Shown: piece by piece, positions 5,529 through 10,311 of the stretch | How the letters are laid out: every line of letters begins with the position of its first letter | How positions within the stretch are numbered: position 1 is the first letter of the stretch | Assembly (NCBI RefSeq): GCF_035515035.1 | Contig: NZ_DATJCA010000056.1 | Coordinates: forward strand, 1 to 10,311 | DNA: 10,311 nucleotides | Direction of reading: 5' to 3' | DNA from: Gelidibacter sp035515035 | Lineage (GTDB): Bacteria; Bacteroidota; Bacteroidia; Flavobacteriales; Flavobacteriaceae | Position numbers and translations under genes: made by a program | Notes under the pieces: generated by a model | Told to the model about the DNA's origin: nothing | The model's input: the letters and a program-made list of their open reading frames with translations, nothing else | The model's database searches: none

Positions 5529-5723
5529 TTATACGTTTTCACGATCTCTTAAACGTTGAATGTATTGTGCTTTTTGAAAAGAAGCTCTATTTAGAACAGA
5601 AGGCTTGTCAAACTGCTTACGCGCCTGTAATTGACGTTTCGTGCCAGTTTTATCAAACTTACGCTTGTAACGCTTTAACGCTCTATCTATATTTTCTCCT
5701 TCTTTAATTGGTATTATTAACAT
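5529..5723 (-). CDS. rpsU: 30S ribosomal protein S21 (bS21)
   Basis: The 64-residue basic protein reads MLIIPIKEGENIDRALKRYKRKF, the conserved bS21 N-terminus, followed by a long basic helix (TGTKRQLQARKQF) and a C-terminal helix ending RLRDRENV. bS21 sits on the 30S platform next to the 3' end of 16S rRNA. In Flavobacteriia it helps hide the anti-Shine-Dalgarno sequence, which is why most genes there lack Shine-Dalgarno signals. Here the gene has a perfect AGGAGGT 9 nt before its ATG, unlike every other start in the window, which fits translational autoregulation by S21-free ribosomes. It is a monocistronic unit with promoter 5762-5791 and terminator 5474-5500. The start is fixed by the Shine-Dalgarno spacing and the family N-terminus. 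Confidence 0.97.
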   Translation of the reverse strand: MLIIPIKEGENIDRALKRYKRKFDKTGTKRQLQARKQFDKPSVLNRASFQKAQYIQRLRDRENV

Positions 5724-5732
5724 AGTGTCTTG

Positions 5733-5739
5733 ACCTCCT
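5733..5739 (-). promoter_or_regulatory. Strong Shine-Dalgarno sequence of rpsU
   Basis: The minus strand reads AGAGAGGAGGTCAAGACACT just before ATG, with AGGAGGT perfectly complementary to the 16S rRNA CCUCCU core, 9 nt from the start codon. The other starts visible in the window have A/T-rich leaders with no such motif. In Flavobacterium, ribosomes lacking bS21 have a free anti-Shine-Dalgarno and preferentially translate rpsU, so this site is the likely autoregulatory element. Confidence 0.9.
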
Positions 5740-5761
5740 CTCTTTTAGAATTTTTAGGCTG

Positions 5762-5791
5762 CAAATATAAAAAGTATATTATAATTTACAA
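5762..5791 (-). promoter_or_regulatory. Bacteroidota-type promoter of rpsU
   Basis: The minus strand has TTG (5791-5789), a 19-nt A/T-rich spacer and TATATTTG (5769-5762), a perfect TAnnTTTG. The start site is expected near 5755, giving a leader of about 30 nt that contains the Shine-Dalgarno. Confidence 0.72.
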
Positions 5792-5803
5792 TTAAAATTA
5801 TAA
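5779..5803. repeat. A/T palindrome across the rpsU -33 element
   Basis: TTATAATTT (5779-5787) and AAATTATAA (5795-5803) are perfect 9-bp arms separated by 7 bp that contain the -33 TTG. This could be an operator for a dimeric protein or an UP-like A/T tract, but in such A/T-rich DNA chance is a real alternative. Confidence 0.3.
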
Positions 5804-5874
5804 AAAAAAATAAACGGAAGATTATCACATTTATGAACCTCAATCTAAAGGGAAAATAATACTTACCTTTTAAG

Positions 5875-7299
5875 TTATTCCTTGTACAACGAAGATCGCT
5901 TGGTCAAGTCCTGAATCAATTTTTCGTCTTCCTCACTTTCCAACAAGGTATTGTAATTTCTCCAAAAGTCCTTATTATAAGGTTTTACCGCAAAAATATC
6001 TGGGTCCCAAGGTTGCTTTAGAGCCTTTTCAATTTGTTCTGGGTCCAGAATGATCTCAGTGAACAACAATTCTTGGACCGTATAGTAAAAGCGTTCATCG
6101 GTATTGGCATCCGGATCATTCACTTCCCCTGGCTTGGTTGGCTTATAACCAACATTCACCAATTTTGGAGTTTCATAATATAAATAGTTAGGATACATCT
6201 TATCCTGATACTCTCTAAAGGTCATTATCAACTTATGGTTGATTTTTGTATCGAAAAGCGTTTTACTTCTACTTTTTTGAGCATCAGACGCTGCAATTAA
6301 TTCGTATTCCAATTTCTTGACGGCATAATTGTCATAATAAATGTAAAGCCATCCTTTGGCATGGTAGCCATCATTATATATACCCTTAGTTTCTAAATTT
6401 ATGTATTTATGGCTTTCTGAAATCTCAATTTTATAAATCTTTCTATCATCATCAACCAGTATGGTGTCTAACCTGAATTGGTGCCTATCTAAAATATCTT
6501 CACCAAACAAAGCTCGATTGTTATTGGCGTTTCTCAAAACGTTCAATTTACTTTCAAACAAATTTTGCAGTCCGTTGATTCTGGTGTCGTTCCACTTGAT
6601 TGCTTTTACTAAAGAAGAAGTTTTGATGGTGTCTCTTCTTAAATTTCTTGCCATAAGGTTACCTCTGTTCGCCTTTTCTTTAAGATATGCTGTATAGGTA
6701 AGCAGGCTATCCACATCACGTAGATCATAACTTTTTCGGACTTGATCTACATTTATTCTTAGATTGGATGCCGCCGATGACATATAACTGGAGTCATAAA
6801 CTGTAATAGCACTTTCAATGAGCCATTTAAATTCCCGTCGGTTACGTTCTTTATGACGTAAAAAGCCTTTTTGAAGATAAGGTGTTTCAGGCATATTTAC
6901 AGACAATCTTTCAAGAGCCTTCAGTACAATATCATTCGCCGTTTTTGGTCTGTTTTCAGCGATTAATACAATTTCGTCCAAAGAAGCTATATCCTCTTCC
7001 AAATATATTTCTTGAGTATTATCAAACTCATTAACTGGAGTTTTGAAACTTTTATAACCAATGGATGAAATAACTAAGGTATCGTTTTCGAATTGATTAG
7101 GAACTAACAATACAAATTTCCCATCGGCATTACTTACGGTTCCGATGGTCGTGTTTTGGACATAGATACTGGCACTCTCGACGGGCATCAATGTGCCAAA
7201 ATCAGAAATTTTATTTTTAACTTCCTTTTGAGAAAAGACTGAAAAAGAAAAAAAGCAAATTGTTAACGTCAGTAGGTATTTGAAATAATTGACTTTCAT
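5875..7299 (-). CDS. Secreted protein with carboxypeptidase-like regulatory domain, function unknown
   Basis: This 474-residue protein has a signal peptide (about 1-23, KYLLTLTICFFSFSVFS, cleavage likely before Q24). A CarboxypepD-regulatory-like beta-sandwich follows (about 25-105), with the family pattern 'PVESASIYVQNTTIGTVSNADGKF...LVISSIGYKS'. The remaining 370 residues include ANDIVLKALERL (121-132) and YLQKGFLRHKERNRREF, resembling proteins where this domain precedes a soluble or outer-membrane-associated C-terminal region. No TonB box, plug or beta-barrel strand series is evident, so I do not call it a TonB-dependent receptor. It probably acts in the periplasm or cell envelope. It seems to be a single-gene unit; no good TAnnTTTG promoter was found upstream and no hairpin with a U run downstream. 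I do not recognise a specific function. Confidence 0.85.
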   Translation of the reverse strand: MKVNYFKYLLTLTICFFSFSVFSQKEVKNKISDFGTLMPVESASIYVQNTTIGTVSNADGKFVLLVPNQFENDTLVISSIGYKSFKTPVNEFDNTQEIYLEEDIASLDEIVLIAENRPKTANDIVLKALERLSVNMPETPYLQKGFLRHKERNRREFKWLIESAITVYDSSYMSSAASNLRINVDQVRKSYDLRDVDSLLTYTAYLKEKANRGNLMARNLRRDTIKTSSLVKAIKWNDTRINGLQNLFESKLNVLRNANNNRALFGEDILDRHQFRLDTILVDDDRKIYKIEISESHKYINLETKGIYNDGYHAKGWLYIYYDNYAVKKLEYELIAASDAQKSRSKTLFDTKINHKLIMTFREYQDKMYPNYLYYETPKLVNVGYKPTKPGEVNDPDANTDERFYYTVQELLFTEIILDPEQIEKALKQPWDPDIFAVKPYNKDFWRNYNTLLESEEDEKLIQDLTKRSSLYKE

Positions 7300-7659
7300 G
7301 TTCAGGATGTAGATTAGTTAGATATCAGACTTACACTATTTTTTAAATCATATTTAAAGCCAATTTGGGGTTTTCAGCTAAAGTATGAGCTCATTAATTA
7401 TGTCACAGGCTTGTAAATTTTTTTAACAATCACCAATTTAATACAATTGCAACATATTATTACCAATATAAAGTTCAAATAAGTAAGCTGACCTATTTAG
7501 AGGCCTTTAATCGCTCAGCATTTTAATAAAATTAAGGCAAATTTCCACCACAATGATGAAAGAAAATTAGGTCGCCGGTTTATAGTCCTTTTTTTTTATC
7601 GATCAACATTTTTTAGCGCAATTGAGATGAATTTTCGCCAAAATGATGATCAAAAACGC
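7300..7659. other. 360-bp non-coding gap between the dehydrogenase and the secreted-protein gene
   Basis: No credible reading frame is present on either strand. The left half (7300-7500) is A/T-rich leader of the secreted-protein gene without a convincing promoter match. At 7503-7538 GCCTTTAAT and ATTAAGGC form an interrupted inverted repeat with a large loop. The right part holds the decayed copy of the dehydrogenase 3' end (7540-7619). No clear terminator for the dehydrogenase operon was found; the short TTTT-GGCG-AAAA dyad after the stop is too weak. Confidence 0.6.
7540..7619 (-). pseudogene. Decayed tandem copy of the acyl-CoA dehydrogenase 3' end
   Basis: This stretch parallels 7630-7705, which covers the last codons, stop codon and start of the 3' flank of the dehydrogenase gene. 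Shared blocks include CCGGTTTATAGTCC, TATCGATCA and TTTTAGCG, and the stop TAA (7567-7569) is kept. The copy has nine T residues where the gene has five (and six where it has four), which breaks the frame. Flanks also match loosely (AATTTCCACCACAATGATGA against AATTTTCGCCAAAATGATGA), so the duplicated unit includes 3' untranslated sequence. It is a remnant of about 80 bp with no coding function. Confidence 0.75.
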
Positions 7660-8826
7660 TTAGGTTGCCGGTTTATAGTCCTTTTTATCGATCACCATTT
7701 TAGCGATGATTTCTCTCAAAATCTCAGAGGTACCTCCGCCAATGGGACCCAATCTACTATCTCTTAGTAAACGCGCCATTGGATAGTCTTCCATATACCC
7801 ATACCCGCCTAAAAACTGAAGACAGCCATAAATAACCTCATCGGCCATTTTTGTAGAATGTAATTTGGACATGGTGGCTTCCTTTACGACATACTCTCCT
7901 TTATTTAAACGATAGGCTACAGAATAATTGAATTCCTTACATATTTCCATATCGGTATAAAAATCCGCTACTTTATGACGTAAAGCCTGGAACTTATCTA
8001 TGGTTTTGCCAAAAGCGGTGCGCTCAGACATATATTGAATGGCATATTCAAGCGCAAACTCTGCCCTTGCGTGAGAATTGATACCCATAATCAATCTTTC
8101 TAAAGCGAAATGTTGCATGATGTACGGAAACCCTTTGCCCTCTTCTCCCATAAGATGATCTGCAGGAATAATGACATTATCAAAAGCAATTTCTCCAGTA
8201 TCTGAAGCTCTCCATCCCAATTTATCAAGTTTGGTGGCGGAGATTCCTGGAGTATCTCTATCCATTACAAAAATACTCATCCCATTATGCCCAGCATCAG
8301 GATCAGTTTTGGCTGCTACGACTAAATAATCGCTATAGATACCATTTGTAATAAAAGTTTTGGAACCGTTAATCACATAGGTATCCCCTTTCTTTTCAGC
8401 TGTAGTACGCATGCCTGCAACATCACTTCCCCCAAAAGGTTCCGTAATACACAAACAGCCAATTTTATCTCCAGTAATGCTTGGAGTTAAATATTTTTCC
8501 TTTATTTCATGACTGCCCTCTTTATTGAGATGCGTCATGGCAAGATAAGCGTGTGCCCACATGGCAGCTGCAAAGCCACCAGAATTTATTTTTTGTAATT
8601 CTTCAAGAAAAATAACGGTATAGAATAAATCGAGATCCATTCCACCATAGGCTTCAGGATAATTAATACCGAAAAAGCCCATGTCGCCAAATTTTTTCCA
8701 TATAAAGCGTTCAATGGTACCTGTCTTTTCCCATTTATCAATATGTGGGACGACTTCTTTTTTTAAAAAATCCTGTAAACTTTGTCTAAAAAGTTGATGT
8801 TCTTCTGTGAAGTACATGCTGTTCAT
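7660..8826 (-). CDS. Acyl-CoA dehydrogenase family protein
   Basis: This 388-residue FAD flavoprotein should oxidise an acyl-CoA to the 2-enoyl-CoA in fatty-acid or branched-chain acid breakdown. Length and domains are typical: N-terminal helical (about 6-120), middle beta (about 124-218, with signature CITEPFGGSDVAG at 126-138) and C-terminal helical (about 230-380, with QFLGGYGYMEDYPMARLLRD at 337-356). The usual catalytic glutamate in 'YEGTSE' is missing (IGGGTSE, G364). An alternative glutamate, E243 in ALERLIMG, sits where long-chain and isovaleryl-CoA dehydrogenases place their base, so the enzyme is probably active and of that type; the substrate is not known. It lies 16 bp after the helix-hairpin-helix gene, apparently in one operon. 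A second ATG at codon 4 is a possible alternative start. Confidence 0.93.
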   Translation of the reverse strand: MNSMYFTEEHQLFRQSLQDFLKKEVVPHIDKWEKTGTIERFIWKKFGDMGFFGINYPEAYGGMDLDLFYTVIFLEELQKINSGGFAAAMWAHAYLAMTHLNKEGSHEIKEKYLTPSITGDKIGCLCITEPFGGSDVAGMRTTAEKKGDTYVINGSKTFITNGIYSDYLVVAAKTDPDAGHNGMSIFVMDRDTPGISATKLDKLGWRASDTGEIAFDNVIIPADHLMGEEGKGFPYIMQHFALERLIMGINSHARAEFALEYAIQYMSERTAFGKTIDKFQALRHKVADFYTDMEICKEFNYSVAYRLNKGEYVVKEATMSKLHSTKMADEVIYGCLQFLGGYGYMEDYPMARLLRDSRLGPIGGGTSEILREIIAKMVIDKKDYKPAT

Positions 8827-8842
8827 ATAGTATATTTTTCAT

Positions 8843-9736
8843 TTAATTCAGGGTCAAATATAGCTTAATTATCTCAAATTTTTGGATTGGAAACTTTTTA
8901 ACTTTCAATAACTCATCGAAAGAATTGAAGCCATCTCGCAGTGTTCTTTGTTCAATAATATAATGCGCAATCTCATAATCAATATGCTGAATTGTGACCA
9001 ACTGCTCTTTTGTAGCATTGTTGATACTTATCTTTTCCACCAGTCTCGGTGTTTTTACCGCAAAATCATTTGTGATACGCTCTATCACTTCAGGCGTCAA
9101 TCCGTATATGTCCTGCAGTTGGATTTCTGAGATAAAACCTCCTTTGAACTTATTTCGATATTTGACAATATTATCCGATAGCTTTTCACCTACGCCATTC
9201 ACCTTTTGCAATTCTTGGGCTGAAGCTTTATTCAAATCGATTTTTTGCTCATAAGTTTTAATATTATATCCTTTTTGATCTGGATTTTTTGAGTAATCCA
9301 CCCAATTATCTTTAGGCTTTGGATTGGTCACCCAATCCGGAAATTGAAATAATGGCGACAGTGTCTCCAACAAGGAATCTGAAACTTTGGTCACCTCCTG
9401 AAATTGTTTGGCAGAATTGATCCATTGATCTTTTTTTCTAAATTCCAACAATCGGTCAATCTCCTCCGTGGACATTCCAAGAGTGTACCCTTTAAAATCT
9501 GTGATGTAATTTGGATTGAACGGAAAAAACTTGGGCTTGTTCTTATCTATCACTACTCTTTTCAATGAATCGACCTGTTGTCTGAATCTAACCAAAGTTT
9601 TTGTATCTGGTTGTGCGCTTTCCGAAGAAAAATCCACGAAGGCATAAATGCATTGAAAAACAACGATGAGAATAGCCAATAAAAAAATCCCATTCCGTTG
9701 ACTGTTAGAAAACTTGAAATGGGATTTATATGCCAT
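8843..9736 (-). CDS. Membrane-anchored helix-hairpin-helix (ComEA-like) protein
   Basis: The 297-residue protein has a basic N-terminus and one membrane span (about 16-36, GIFLLAILIVVFQCIYAFV), then a short charged, coiled-coil-like segment (about 45-62). Two helix-hairpin-helix units follow: 165-225 (IDLNKASAQELQKVNGVGEKL, with the GVGEK hairpin) and 235-295 (ISINNATKEQLVTIQHIDYEI, a degenerate hairpin). A third, more diverged unit may lie at 69-128. The 'DLNKASAQEL' pattern is that of ComEA, which binds DNA during uptake; an N-terminal anchor would place the domains in the periplasm. Whether it acts in DNA uptake is inference; no other competence gene is present here. It starts 10 bp after the symporter stop and precedes the dehydrogenase by 16 bp. 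Confidence 0.85.
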   Translation of the reverse strand: MAYKSHFKFSNSQRNGIFLLAILIVVFQCIYAFVDFSSESAQPDTKTLVRFRQQVDSLKRVVIDKNKPKFFPFNPNYITDFKGYTLGMSTEEIDRLLEFRKKDQWINSAKQFQEVTKVSDSLLETLSPLFQFPDWVTNPKPKDNWVDYSKNPDQKGYNIKTYEQKIDLNKASAQELQKVNGVGEKLSDNIVKYRNKFKGGFISEIQLQDIYGLTPEVIERITNDFAVKTPRLVEKISINNATKEQLVTIQHIDYEIAHYIIEQRTLRDGFNSFDELLKVKKFPIQKFEIIKLYLTLN

Positions 9737-9746
9737 GATATTTATT

Positions 9747-10311
9747 TTATTTAACTGGCTCCTGCTTTTTATAAAGCAGATTTGCTTTTAATTTTTTAAC
9801 GTAAGCATCCAAATCGATTTTGACCTCTGTTGACATAATGTACAATCCGATAATATTAGGAAAGGACATAGCAAGAATCATCATATCAGAGAAATCTAGA
9901 ACAGCACCTAAGCTGACTGAAGCGCCAATCACCACAAAAACCAAGAACAACATTTTATAGATGAATTCAATTTTTTTGCTTTTTCCAAATAAGTATGTCC
10001 ACGCTCTCATACCGTAATAAGACCAAGAAATCATGGTTGAGAATGCAAATAAGAAAACAGCCAAGGCCAATACATACGGGAACCAGGAGATTTGACTACC
10101 AAAAGCATCAGAAGTTAATTGCGCACCCGCCATTCCTTCTACCTCATGCATTCCTGTAAAAATCAACACCAAGGCGGTTAAGGTACACACCACAACGGTG
10201 TCAATAAATGGCTCCAATAAAGCCACGAAACCTTCTGATGGAGGATTGTTTGTTTTTGCCGTACTATGTGCAATTGCTGCCGAACCGACCCCCGCCTCAT
10301 TTGAGAATGCC
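9747..10311 (-). CDS. Alanine/glycine:cation symporter family protein, C-terminal part, cut by window edge
   Basis: The reading frame is open from the right edge (first full codon at 10310) to the stop at 9747, giving 187 residues. It begins AFSNEAGVGSAAIAHSTAKT, matching the highly conserved SNEAG-x-GSA-x-IAH segment of AGCS family sodium:alanine symporters, and continues with ALLEPFIDTVVVCTLTALVLIF. At least three more hydrophobic stretches follow: 'WFPYVLALAVFLFAFSTMI', 'MLFLVFVVIGASVSLGA' and 'MMILAMSFPNIIGLYIMS'. A GTG at 10226 is internal and not the start. These inner-membrane carriers import alanine or glycine with Na+ or H+. The C-terminus is basic (KKLKANLLYKKQEPVK). It is the first visible gene of the symporter/helix-hairpin-helix/dehydrogenase string. 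Confidence 0.95.
   Translation of the reverse strand, partial: AFSNEAGVGSAAIAHSTAKTNNPPSEGFVALLEPFIDTVVVCTLTALVLIFTGMHEVEGMAGAQLTSDAFGSQISWFPYVLALAVFLFAFSTMISWSYYGMRAWTYLFGKSKKIEFIYKMLFLVFVVIGASVSLGAVLDFSDMMILAMSFPNIIGLYIMSTEVKIDLDAYVKKLKANLLYKKQEPVK

Noticed and set aside
6461..6697. Plus-strand open frame within the secreted-protein gene
   Set aside because: It is a shadow of a long, well-formed coding frame on the other strand.
8948..9254. Two overlapping plus-strand frames within the helix-hairpin-helix gene
   Set aside because: They overlap each other and oppose a gene with recognisable domains.

Overview
The window looks like a chromosomal housekeeping region of a low-GC member of the Flavobacteriia (Bacteroidota). 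The protein types fit this: an EF-Tu with a GHVDHGKT P-loop, and a secreted protein with a carboxypeptidase-like regulatory domain. The start codons sit behind A/T-rich leaders without Shine-Dalgarno (SD) sequences. The two best promoters match the Bacteroidota pattern TTG-N18/19-TAnnTTTG. All genes I accept are on the minus strand, so transcription runs from high to low coordinates.

Layout in transcription order. (1) 10311-7660: an apparent operon of an alanine/glycine:cation symporter (5' end outside the window), a membrane-anchored helix-hairpin-helix protein and an acyl-CoA dehydrogenase. It is followed by a 360-bp gap holding a decayed tandem duplication of the dehydrogenase 3' end. (2) 7299-5875: a secreted protein with a CarboxypepD-regulatory-like domain and unknown role. 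(3) 5791-5474: rpsU (bS21) with its own promoter, a perfect AGGAGGT SD and a strong terminator. (4) 5433-4151: xerC and then hpf, ending in a terminator that overlaps the next promoter. (5) 4128-1: a translation/transcription block in the order tRNA-Thr(UGU), tRNA-Tyr(GUA), tRNA-Gly(UCC), tRNA-Thr(GGU), tuf, tRNA-Trp(CCA), secE, nusG, rplK, rplA (cut by the window edge). Four tRNAs followed by tuf is the same order, with the same anticodons, as E. coli thrU-tyrU-glyT-thrT-tufB.

The functional theme of the central part is protein synthesis and its control: elongation factor, charged-tRNA supply, 50S stalk and L1 proteins, NusG and SecE for transcription elongation and secretion, bS21 for initiation, and HPF for ribosome hibernation.

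No wholly new multi-gene system is visible. The most unusual signals are non-coding: the lone strong SD in front of rpsU; tRNA spacers inflated by palindromes, including an 83-bp perfect direct repeat; a recurring ATTCCTGC-N4-GCAGGAAT hairpin, one copy of which serves as the rpsU terminator; a promoter whose start site falls inside the previous operon's terminator hairpin; and the duplicated dehydrogenase tail.
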